A stretch of DNA of 6,662 nucleotides from an uncultured Eubacteriales bacterium. GTDB taxonomy: Bacteria; Bacillota_A; Clostridia; Lachnospirales; Lachnospiraceae. This document shows, piece by piece, positions 1 to 6,662 of this stretch. The DNA lies in the NCBI GenBank assembly GCA_900321365.1, contig ONVT01000142.1, forward strand, positions 1-6,662, read 5' to 3'. The stretch's first letter is position 1; each line of letters begins with the position of its first letter. The position numbers and the translations under genes are program-made. The notes under the pieces are model-generated. The model saw nothing but the letters and a program-made list of their open reading frames with translations. It did no database searches and was not told where the DNA came from.

Positions 1-203
1 CGGTACCGGTCGATCTCGGCCGGAATGCGCTTTGCCAGCGACTCTGTGATATAGATGACTTCATACTGGCTCTGGGACAGCCTCTTGAGAAGATCCACCG
101 CCTCCTCGTCCGGATCCTCCGCCTCCACGCGGAAGGTGTCCAGTCCGAGCGCGGAAAATCCGTAGATCGAATCCCAGTCGCCCATCACTGCTGCCTTATA
201 CAT
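1..203 (-). CDS. atpF: V/A-type ATPase subunit F (NtpG-type), N-terminal part, cut by window edge
   Basis: Subunit F sits on the central axle of the V/A-ATPase, together with subunit D, and helps couple rotation to ATP turnover at the cytoplasmic face. The first 67 residues are visible. They begin MYKAAVMGDWDSIYGFSALG and continue through the family's LD.F.V region to YEVIYITESLAKRIP, matching the Rossmann-like start of the family (MYKIAVIGD..S..GF.ALG). The ATG at 203 was chosen because it gives this canonical N-terminus; it overlaps the stop of the upstream C gene by 8 nt, which implies translational coupling. A weak ribosome site AAGGG lies at 210-214, six bases upstream. The family is usually about 100 residues, so roughly the last third lies beyond position 1. 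The A, B and D subunit genes are expected next by family convention, but are not seen here. Confidence 0.93.
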   Translation of the reverse strand, partial: MYKAAVMGDWDSIYGFSALGLDTFRVEAEDPDEEAVDLLKRLSQSQYEVIYITESLAKRIPAEIDRY

Positions 204-1161
204 ACATCGCCCTTACCCTTTCCCGGAGCATCTCCTCAGGGAGATCATTTCTCTTTGCCGCGAGGATGATGCGGACCGTCCGGATCTCATTCTCACGGGC
301 AAGGATGTAGGCCGCGATCGGTCCGATGCCGAACGGATTATGGATCTCGGGACGGATCGTCTCGATCATCCGGTTGTCGCACCAGCGTTCAAATGACGCG
401 ACCGATGCTTTCAGCTCATCCACCGCATCCGCGTACACGGTATGGTCCAGGTACGCGCAGACCGCTTCCGTTCCTGCGGCCGCCGCCTCCGCGAGCAGCT
501 CCGTGTCGAGGGTTTCGCACGGCGCCAGGGCTTTCCGGATGAACTGGGCGTCCTTGCCGCATTTCGCGCAGCGCACCGCGATCTTGATGTCGCCGGTCGC
601 GCAGATCAGCTCTCCGTAATCGGCAAGAAGCTTCTCACCGGTTGCCGCGCCGGCCTCTCTGACCGCTTCGAGCGCCGCCCTGTCGATGATCGCGTCGCAC
701 AGCTGCCCGTCGCGGGTCTGAAGGAGCGTCTCCTTCGCCTCCTGCGCGACAGCTCTCATGGGCTTTGGCAGAGCCTCGTAGTCGGATTCTGTCAGAGCCT
801 GCTCGATCACGGCCGGATCCAGGGTGCCGTCCTCGACATAGATCCCCGGGTGCGTGCCGTCGATGCAGCTCTCCTTGACCGCCGCCTTCAGGTTGTGGTA
901 ATCCCCCGCCAGCCGGAACACATCGAAGATCTTCATATTGTCCGGAACCAGTTCCCGGATAAATGACCACGTCTTCTTCTGTTCCTCGGCGAACATTTCC
1001 TCACTCGGAAGATCCGGATTCCCCCAGCCTCTCTCGCTGAGGATCCTCAGGCAGTCCTCCTCGCCGGAGGCGGACTGCAGCTGCGCAATCACAGACTCAT
1101 TCAGCAGGGACAGCTCACGGGACCGGACACGCGCGACGGCATATATATACTGCTCAGCCAT
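196..1161 (-). CDS. atpC: V/A-type ATPase subunit C (AC39/NtpC family)
   Basis: This 321-residue protein is the funnel-shaped adaptor (yeast d, Thermus C, E. hirae NtpC) that joins the membrane rotor ring to the central axle. Visible family signatures are the early DYHNLKAAVK segment (residues 88-97) and the C-terminal block at 277-317, with FGIGPIAAYILARENEIR, a following ILAAKRNDLPEE and RERVR; this corresponds to the AC39 pattern G..P..AY..A.E.EI..IR.IL..K...LP.E..RERVR. The length is normal. The start at 1161 (MAEQYIYAVARVR) was chosen over an in-frame codon at 1197 because a strong AAAGGAGGAG site at 1166-1175 lies directly upstream. It is preceded by a 121-nt gap after subunit E and overlaps subunit F by 8 nt. 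Oddly for this family it has nine cysteines, including a C198-A-K-C201 pair; whether this matters is unknown. Confidence 0.95.
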   Translation of the reverse strand: MAEQYIYAVARVRSRELSLLNESVIAQLQSASGEEDCLRILSERGWGNPDLPSEEMFAEEQKKTWSFIRELVPDNMKIFDVFRLAGDYHNLKAAVKESCIDGTHPGIYVEDGTLDPAVIEQALTESDYEALPKPMRAVAQEAKETLLQTRDGQLCDAIIDRAALEAVREAGAATGEKLLADYGELICATGDIKIAVRCAKCGKDAQFIRKALAPCETLDTELLAEAAAAGTEAVCAYLDHTVYADAVDELKASVASFERWCDNRMIETIRPEIHNPFGIGPIAAYILARENEIRTVRIILAAKRNDLPEEMLRERVRAMYV

Positions 1162-1165
1162 TGCA

Positions 1166-1175
1166 CTCCTCCTTT
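1166..1175 (-). promoter_or_regulatory. Strong ribosome binding site of the subunit C gene
   Basis: On the minus strand AAAGGAGGAG lies four bases before the ATG at 1161. It is the most consensus-like site in the window and fixes the start of the subunit C gene, ruling out the longer in-frame extension to 1197. Confidence 0.8.
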
Positions 1176-1239
1176 CTGCCAACGAGTGAATTAACACCCA
1201 TATAGCAGATGACTAAGTTCCTTTCTCATCAACAAAAGC

Positions 1240-1263
1240 GTCTGTACACACTTTGTATCAGAC
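1240..1263 (-). other. Stem-loop in the subunit E to subunit C gap
   Basis: GTCTGTACA (1240-1248) pairs with TGTA-t-CAGAC (1254-1263): nine base pairs with one bulged base and a 5-nt loop. It begins 20 nt past the stop of the subunit E gene, inside the 121-nt gap 1162-1282. There is no T-run, so it is more likely an RNA-stability or processing element than a terminator. Nothing else recognisable, and no convincing small gene, was seen in the gap. Confidence 0.5.
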
Positions 1264-1282
1264 TCACAGAATCAGATTACTT

Positions 1283-1873
1283 CTATGAGAACAGAACCTT
1301 CCCTGCCGCGTCTGTCATTTCATCCTTCAGCTCCTCGAAGATCTCCTCCACGGACAGGTTCTGCTCCAGTCCGTCGTACTTCAGGATGAAGCCGCCGCTG
1401 ATCTTCGCGTCCTCTTTGGACACGTTCAGGCTGGCTCCCTTCGGAAGCGCCGCCACCAGCTTCGCGGCAAAGTCCTTCGGAAGACGCTCAAAGTCCTGCC
1501 TGCTGAAGCAGATCTCGCCCTCGCGCGGGAGCGCATGCTTTGTGACCAGCTTCAGGATCAGGGTAAAATACTCCTGCGCCGGGAGGCTCACAAACGCCTC
1601 CTTCGCCTTGTCGATCACGCCCGCGATCAGGTCCTGCTTCGCCGAAAGGATCATCCGTCTCTCCTCGAGCGCCGCGGCACTGTCCGCCCTCGCGATCAGG
1701 TCATCCGCCTGGATCTTCGCGCGGGACAGGATTCTCTGCGCCTGCGTGTCCGCTTCCTTTCTGGCTTTGTCCATCTCCGCGTCATAGGCATCCTGTGCCT
1801 CCTTCATCACGGAGCTGACCGCCTTCTCGGACTCTGAGCGGATATCCTCCAATATTTTATCTAAACCCGCCAT
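1283..1873 (-). CDS. atpE: V/A-type ATPase subunit E (peripheral stalk)
   Basis: This 196-residue protein forms the peripheral stalk with subunit H/G, tying the catalytic A3B3 head to membrane subunit I so the head does not spin. Residues 1 to about 105 are a charged, alanine-rich helix (KILEDIRSESEKAVSSVMKE and on) typical of the coiled-coil arm. Residues from about 106 to 196 form the globular cap and include the conserved GGFILKYDG at 160-168 followed by NLSVEEIFEEL. The length matches the family. The ATG at 1873 is preferred: AAGGAG lies at 1883-1888 with nine bases between, while the TTG immediately upstream (1876) would add one residue at poorer spacing. It is separated from subunit K by 145 nt containing several hairpins, and from subunit C by 121 nt. 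The name follows V/A usage and is not the F-type c subunit also called AtpE. Confidence 0.95.
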   Translation of the reverse strand: MAGLDKILEDIRSESEKAVSSVMKEAQDAYDAEMDKARKEADTQAQRILSRAKIQADDLIARADSAAALEERRMILSAKQDLIAGVIDKAKEAFVSLPAQEYFTLILKLVTKHALPREGEICFSRQDFERLPKDFAAKLVAALPKGASLNVSKEDAKISGGFILKYDGLEQNLSVEEIFEELKDEMTDAAGKVLFS

Positions 1874-1901
1874 CAATAATGTCTCCTTGTATCTTCATCT
1901 C

Positions 1902-1921
1902 AGGATACTGCTTAGTATCCT
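1902..1921 (-). other. Perfect 8-bp hairpin upstream of the subunit E gene
   Basis: AGGATACT (1902-1909) and AGTATCCT (1914-1921) form an uninterrupted 8-bp stem with a 4-nt loop, ending about 14 nt before the ribosome site of the subunit E gene. On the minus transcript no T-run follows, so it is not a standard terminator. Its place between subunits K and E suggests a role in message stability or in access to the ribosome site, by inference only. Confidence 0.55.
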
Positions 1922-1934
1922 TTTCCTGTCGCGT

Positions 1935-1964
1935 CTGCCGTATGATATTGCCTGTAAACGGCAG
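1935..1964 (-). other. Second stem-loop in the subunit K to subunit E gap
   Basis: CTGCCGT (1935-1941) pairs perfectly with ACGGCAG (1958-1964) across a 16-nt loop. It lies between the 8-bp hairpin at 1902-1921 and a weaker fold at 1979-2013 (CTGAC/GTCAG outer arms, GTAC/GTAC inner arms). The 145-nt gap is thus almost filled with potential secondary structure. Confidence 0.4.
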
Positions 1965-1980
1965 TTTCCTGACATTCCCT

Positions 1981-1997
1981 GACTGTCGTACCGGAAA
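1981..1997 (-). repeat. 17-nt dispersed word, copy 1 (subunit K-E gap)
   Basis: The plus-strand word GACTGTCGTACCGGAAA recurs with one mismatch at 4576-4592 in the subunit H-I gap, in the same orientation. Both copies are non-coding and lie upstream of an ATPase gene on the minus strand. Confidence 0.6.
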
Positions 1998-2018
1998 GTA
2001 CCAGGGTCAGACGGCAGC

Positions 2019-4513
<2,495 letters not shown>

Positions 4514-4575
4514 AGGCTGTTTTGTCTCCTTTCCGGCGGGGTGTATGTTCTGCGGGTCTGTCTTTCTGTCGTTTT

Positions 4576-4592
4576 GACTGTCGCACCGGAAA
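4576..4592 (-). repeat. 17-nt dispersed word, copy 2 (subunit H-I gap)
   Basis: GACTGTCGCACCGGAAA on the plus strand differs at one base from the copy at 1981-1997. It lies 63 nt upstream of the subunit I start, in the untranslated gap. Two hairpin arms are not obvious at this copy, so a shared sequence rather than a shared fold may be what recurs. Confidence 0.6.
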
Positions 4593-4609
4593 ATGCCGCA
4601 TGTCAAATG

Positions 4610-4716
4610 ACTATTCTATAGATATCAGAAAGAAGCCCGTTGATTAACACTCTACCTTGATAATGAAAGTCTGGATGGAAACCGTCCAGGATACTGTCTG
4701 AATATACTATTCTATA
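4610..4716. repeat. AT-rich island bounded by 11-bp direct repeats
   Basis: ACTATTCTATA occurs at 4610-4620 and again at 4706-4716, enclosing 85 bp of AT-rich sequence in the 206-nt subunit H-I gap. Inside is a small hairpin at 4671-4689 (CTGGA/TCCAG outer arm, GG/CC inner arm) that, on the minus transcript, is followed by a weakly T-rich ACTTTCATT. It could be a weak attenuator or processing site after the stalk gene. No gene and no transposon ends are visible. Confidence 0.4.
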
Positions 4717-4719
4717 TAC

Positions 4720-5037
4720 TCAATTCGTTCCCGACGCGAGTGCAAGGACAGCCTTCACAGCCGCGTCGCACTTCGGCGCTGCGGCTTCCTTCAGCTTCTC
4801 CACAGCCTTCTTCGTCTCCTCAGACTTTTGGTCAATCAGTTCCTTCTGCTTAGCCTCAGCTTCCTGGAGGAGCGTCTGCGCATCGCTCTGCGCCTTCTTA
4901 ACCGCCTCCCGGATGATAGCCTCCGCGTCATCTTTGGTCTTAGAGGCAAGCTCCCTGGCGTCGGCAGCGGCCTTCTTCTCAGCCTCCATCGTCTGCTGCT
5001 CAACCTCACGGATCGCATCAATGGTACTTTTGGCCAT
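4720..5037 (-). CDS. atpH: V/A-type ATPase small stalk subunit (H/G type; E. hirae NtpF)
   Basis: This 105-residue protein is nearly all charged helix: alanine, lysine, glutamate and glutamine rich from residue 5 to about 100 (VEQQTMEAEKKAAADAREL, IIREAVKKAQSDAQ and so on), with no membrane segment. This is the pattern of the small H/G subunit that pairs with subunit E as a right-handed coiled coil in the peripheral stalk. Similarity in such low-complexity helices is weak evidence alone, but its place as the first gene of an H-I-K-E-C-F operon makes the call secure. The start at 5037 (MAKSTIDAIREVEQQ) follows a GGGAGG site at 5045-5050, seven bases away; an upstream in-frame ATG in the leader has no such site and adds unrelated residues. 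A 206-nt gap separates it from subunit I. Confidence 0.9.
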   Translation of the reverse strand: MAKSTIDAIREVEQQTMEAEKKAAADARELASKTKDDAEAIIREAVKKAQSDAQTLLQEAEAKQKELIDQKSEETKKAVEKLKEAAAPKCDAAVKAVLALASGTN

Positions 5038-5128
5038 TCCTACACCTCCCTTGGCGACCGCTTCGATCCACGCAGTTCTCAGTCTGTGCGGATCACTCCC
5101 TGACTTTCCGGCTACATGGCTGAATTCC

Positions 5129-5155
5129 CAGTCCATGCAGATCGCTGCATGACTG
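5129..5155 (-). other. 11-bp stem-loop in the ATPase leader
   Basis: CATGCAG (5134-5140) pairs with CTGCATG (5145-5151) around a 4-nt loop, and the stem is extended by CAGT (5129-5132) with ACTG (5152-5155) past one bulged C. It is the strongest fold in the leader. No T-run follows on the minus strand, so it is not a typical terminator. Confidence 0.6.
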
Positions 5156-5222
5156 ACTTAAACCTGCATGTCCGGATCACTCTCCGGCTGCATGGTTGGC
5201 TTCAACCTGCATGTCCGAATCA
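5145..5222. repeat. Imperfect 35-nt direct repeats with 43-nt period in the ATPase leader
   Basis: Positions 5145-5179 match 5188-5222 at 30 of 35 bases, counted by eye; the best-kept core, AACCTGCATGTCCG, is identical in both. A third, more degenerate copy appears around 5086-5140, sharing GGATCACTC and TCCGGCT.CATGG with 5174-5195. The segment therefore seems to have grown by tandem duplication within the untranslated leader. Confidence 0.65.
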
Positions 5223-5253
5223 TATCAACGGTCGTAATATCTATGACGTAAAA

Positions 5254-5282
5254 AGTGTATCATAATGGTTTTTTTGCGTCAA
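5254..5282 (-). promoter_or_regulatory. Promoter of the ATPase operon, extended -10 type
   Basis: On the minus strand TTGACG (5277-5282) is followed after exactly 17 nt by TACACT (5254-5259), preceded by TG at the extended -10 position. The -35 matches consensus at 5 of 6 and the -10 at 4 of 6. Transcription should begin near 5247. An A-run in the spacer adds flexibility. This is the only good promoter found upstream of the operon. Confidence 0.65.
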
Positions 5283-5301
5283 CGAAAGAAAGAACAATGG
5301 G

Positions 5302-5322
5302 GCAGACCCTTGTTCAGTCTGC
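5302..5322. promoter_or_regulatory. Inverted repeat between divergent promoters, possible operator
   Basis: GCAGAC (5302-5307) and GTCTGC (5317-5322) are perfect inverted arms 9 nt apart. The site lies about 20 bp upstream of the -35 of the ATPase promoter and 35 bp upstream of the -35 proposed for the antitoxin gene, a typical place for a regulator of either. The regulator is unknown. Confidence 0.35.
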
Positions 5323-5335
5323 GTGTCACCCATCG

Positions 5336-5362
5336 TGGCAAAATGAAAGATATTGATTGCCA
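5336..5362. promoter_or_regulatory. Inverted repeat overlapping the antitoxin promoter -35, possible operator
   Basis: TGGCAA (5336-5341) and TTGCCA (5357-5362) are perfect 6-bp inverted arms separated by 15 nt. The right arm is itself the proposed -35 of the antitoxin gene. RelB/DinJ proteins bind palindromes at their own promoters through a ribbon-helix-helix domain, so self-repression is a reasonable guess. Confidence 0.35.
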
Positions 5363-5385
5363 TTTCTTTCAAGATGAGTTATTTT
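5357..5385 (+). promoter_or_regulatory. Promoter of the RelB/DinJ-like gene
   Basis: TTGCCA (5357-5362, 5 of 6 to consensus) is followed after 17 nt by TATTTT (5380-5385, 4 of 6). Transcription would begin near 5392, giving a short leader of about 35 nt before the ATG at 5427, which carries the ribosome site. This argues against the longer reading frame that starts at 5265. Confidence 0.5.
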
Positions 5386-5426
5386 TGAGTCAGTTACTGG
5401 TTTATGCCTTGCAGGAGAGGAAAAAG

Positions 5427-5699
5427 ATGAGAACCATCAGTATTCGCCTTAATGATAATGACTATGACATGCTCAATGAGATGCTGTCCAATATGGGACA
5501 GACAAAACAGACTTTTTATGAGAGCTACACAAAGACTGCGCTGCGTCTTCGGAGAATCCCTTTTCTAATTGAAGATCCTCTTGATCCGTTTTACTCAGAA
5601 TCCAATATGACCCGTCTACATGAATCGGAACAGCAGTTTCACGATGGAAAGATTGTTGTAAAGACCTTGGATGAATTGGAGCGCATGACAGATGAGTAA
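5427..5699 (+). CDS. RelB/DinJ-family antitoxin, solitary
   Basis: This 90-residue protein resembles RelB/DinJ antitoxins of type II toxin-antitoxin systems. Residues 1-48 have the ribbon-helix-helix layout: a strand TISIRLN, then two helices around 11-22 and 27-41, ending in the typical RRIPFLIE. Residues 53-86 (DPFYSESNMTRLHESEQQ, then a GK.V.KT.DELE pattern) match the acidic helical tail that wraps the toxin in this family. The start at 5427 is set by GGAGAGG just upstream (5413-5419); an in-frame codon at 5265 would add 54 residues unlike the family and lies upstream of the proposed promoter. No RelE/YafQ/HigB-like toxin follows: a hairpin begins 12 nt after the stop and the next gene is convergent. 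It may be an orphan antitoxin, act on a toxin elsewhere, or serve as a stand-alone repressor. Confidence 0.82.
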   Translation: MRTISIRLNDNDYDMLNEMLSNMGQTKQTFYESYTKTALRLRRIPFLIEDPLDPFYSESNMTRLHESEQQFHDGKIVVKTLDELERMTDE

Positions 5700-5711
5700 A
5701 GACCACACATT

Positions 5712-5745
5712 CACAAAGGAAGGGTTGCAAAGCCCTTCCTCTGTG
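5712..5745. terminator. Hairpin terminator between convergent genes
   Basis: AGGAAGGG (5717-5724) pairs with CCCTTCCT (5733-5740); a T-G wobble and a T-A pair close on a GCAA tetraloop, and CACA/TGTG arms extend the base past one mismatch. It begins 12 nt after the antitoxin stop and 25 nt past the stop of the convergent surface-protein gene. Neither side has a strong T-run, so efficiency is uncertain, but the placement suits a two-way terminator. Confidence 0.65.
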
Positions 5746-5770
5746 TTCATCCTATCCCGGTTATCGAGAA

Positions 5771-6662
5771 TCATTTGGTTTTGACTTTCTTGATCTTGCT
5801 CCACTTCGATACGCCATCTGTCCCGACATATCGCACTCTCACATAATACGTTGTCTTCCTCGCCAGCTTCAGCGTGGCCTTTGTCTTCTTCTTTCCAACA
5901 TTCCTTGTTGCGACAATGTTCATGAATGCCGGATCGGTCGCGGCTTGCACCGCAATATACCGGATCTGTTTGAAAAGCTTCTTTCCTGCTTTGTTCTTCT
6001 TAATCTTATTCCAGGAAACCAGGACTTTGTTCTTCTTTGACTTCAGCTTTTTCAGAACCGGAGCCTTCATGATGGTAATCTTTTCCTGAGATGTCGGCTG
6101 CTCTGTTGCAGTCTTTGGCGCGGTTGTTGTCGTGGGTGTTGTTGGAGCTGTCGTTTGCGTTGTCGCCGTTTCTCCCGTCGTGCTGCCTGCTGAAGTATTA
6201 CCGGTTCCTGAATTACCTGAAGGTTTCTTATCCGCCTCTGCCTTCATATCAGCATACTTCTTTTCTGCATCAGTCAGCGTACTGTAATTCGTTACCAGTT
6301 TCTTCTGATCAGTGGTCAGCGCGTCATACGCCTTTCTCGCTGCGTCGATCTTCGCTTTACACGCATCCGTATACGACACAGCGCCAATGGCCTTGATCTT
6401 CTCATCTACGCCACTCGCCGCTGCTTTGTCAGCTGCTGCTTTGTCCATATAAGTATAGGTAAACGTTGTATTCCCAGTAATTGTTGTTGTAGTATTCGGT
6501 GTAGTATCCCAACTACCAACCTGATAGCCTGCATCTGGTTTTTCACCAACAGCAGGAATCTGATCTGCTGACAGTTTTAGAGTTACTCCCGCAACGCCAA
6601 ATAGAGTAACTGTCTTTTCATCTGTTGTTTCATCATTCCAGGAGCCATTCACCACCTTAAAG
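5771..6662 (-). CDS. Modular secreted surface protein, C-terminal part, cut by window edge
   Basis: The frame is open to the right edge, so the signal peptide and N-terminal domains lie outside. Counting from the Val codon at 6655 (294 residues), residues 1-70 form a beta-rich repeat (VNGSWNDETTDEKTVTL, then GYQVGSWDTTPN, then FTYTY) like the InlB B-type repeats of Bacillota surface proteins. Residues 71-144 form an alanine/lysine-rich helical module (a DAARKAYDALTTDQKKLV-like core) common in the same proteins. Residues 145-190 are a Thr/Gly/Ser/Pro linker. Residues 195-294 are a very lysine-rich fibronectin type III-like domain (VLVSWNKIKKNKAGKK, TTYYVRVRYVG, SKWSKIKKVKTK). No LPXTG motif or closing membrane helix is present. 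Adhesion or substrate binding is likely, but the ligand is unknown. The DNA is more AT-rich than the ATPase operon. Confidence 0.75.
   Translation of the reverse strand, partial: FKVVNGSWNDETTDEKTVTLFGVAGVTLKLSADQIPAVGEKPDAGYQVGSWDTTPNTTTTITGNTTFTYTYMDKAAADKAAASGVDEKIKAIGAVSYTDACKAKIDAARKAYDALTTDQKKLVTNYSTLTDAEKKYADMKAEADKKPSGNSGTGNTSAGSTTGETATTQTTAPTTPTTTTAPKTATEQPTSQEKITIMKAPVLKKLKSKKNKVLVSWNKIKKNKAGKKLFKQIRYIAVQAATDPAFMNIVATRNVGKKKTKATLKLARKTTYYVRVRYVGTDGVSKWSKIKKVKTK

Larger units (their letters stand above)
5038..5247 (-). promoter_or_regulatory. Long structured 5' leader of the ATPase operon
   Basis: About 210 nt lie between the predicted start of transcription (near 5247) and the first ATG. 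The heptamer CATGCAG occurs four times on the transcript strand (plus-strand positions 5207-5213, 5188-5194, 5164-5170, 5145-5151), spaced 19, 24 and 19 nt, with a variant CATGTAG at 5112-5118. Potential hairpins are 5129-5155, 5172-5187 (CCGGA/TCCGG) and 5190-5211 (GGTTG/CAACC extended by TGCA/TGCA around one bulge). The arrangement could be regulatory RNA, for example ion-responsive, or decayed tandem repeats. I do not recognise a known riboswitch in it. No small peptide gene with a convincing ribosome site was seen. Confidence 0.5.

Noticed and set aside
442..966. A 174-codon plus-strand open frame
   Set aside because: It lies wholly antisense to the well-supported subunit C gene, is arginine-rich with no recognisable domain, and is best explained as a by-product of GC-rich codons.
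1209..1787. A 192-codon plus-strand open frame
   Set aside because: It is antisense to subunit E, with serine-rich low-complexity content and no credible ribosome site.
4514..4606. N-terminal extension of subunit I from a TTG at 4606
   Set aside because: The extra 31 residues do not resemble the family, whose start is MSVVPMKRIS, and a ribosome site lies between the two candidate starts.
4585..4606. TTGACA at 4601-4606 on the minus strand as a -35 for an internal promoter of subunit I
   Set aside because: The bases at the 16-18 nt spacing (around GCGACAGT) do not resemble a -10 box.
5145..5222. Short CRISPR array
   Set aside because: Only two clear repeat units are present, spacers would be 8 nt, and the units diverge; this is a tandem duplication.
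5265..5426. Long form of the antitoxin starting at 5265
   Set aside because: The added residues are unlike the family, a good ribosome site precedes 5427, and the likely promoter lies downstream of 5265.
5473..5730. Minus-strand 85-codon frame as a possible partner toxin
   Set aside because: It is antisense to the antitoxin, has no RelE-like features, and spans the terminator hairpin.
6105..6195. Phase-variable simple repeat in the surface-protein gene
   Set aside because: The GTT/GTC-rich run encodes the Thr-rich linker but contains no exact tandem unit long enough to suggest slippage switching.

Overview
The window looks like chromosomal DNA from an anaerobic low-G+C-phylum (Bacillota/Clostridia-like) bacterium. 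The evidence is a sodium-type V/A-ATPase operon with strong AGGAGG ribosome binding sites, a RelB/DinJ antitoxin of the Firmicutes style, and a mosaic secreted protein of the kind seen in gut Clostridia. By eye the ATPase genes are fairly GC-rich, while the right-hand 1.5 kb is visibly more AT-rich. Genus cannot be determined from the sequence alone.

Layout. Positions 1-5037, all on the minus strand, hold the first six genes of a V/A-type ATPase operon, read from right to left: small peripheral-stalk subunit H/G (4720-5037), membrane stator subunit I (2498-4513), rotor-ring subunit K (2019-2495), stalk subunit E (1283-1873), rotor-to-axle adaptor C (196-1161), and the start of subunit F (1-203, cut by the window edge). 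The catalytic A and B subunits and the axle subunit D are expected just beyond position 1. Together H and E form the stalk that holds the head, I and K form the ion channel and rotor, and C and F couple the ring to the central axle. Subunit K keeps the residues that bind sodium in the Enterococcus hirae enzyme, so the machine is predicted to move Na+.

Spacing in the operon is uneven. I-K and C-F are tightly coupled (2-nt gap and 8-nt overlap), but H-I, K-E and E-C are separated by 206, 145 and 121 nt that carry hairpins and repeated words. A good promoter with an extended -10 element lies at 5254-5282, and the message begins with a leader of about 210 nt made of imperfect tandem repeats and stem-loops.

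Positions 5283-5356 separate this promoter from a divergent plus-strand promoter for a solitary RelB/DinJ-like antitoxin (5427-5699). No toxin gene follows: a hairpin terminator comes directly after it. From the other side, a convergent minus-strand gene (5771-6662, cut at its N-terminal side) encodes the C-terminal end of a secreted, modular, lysine-rich surface protein. No mobile element, CRISPR array, tRNA or rRNA is seen. No wholly new system is evident; the most unusual material is the non-coding architecture of the ATPase operon and the toxin-less antitoxin.
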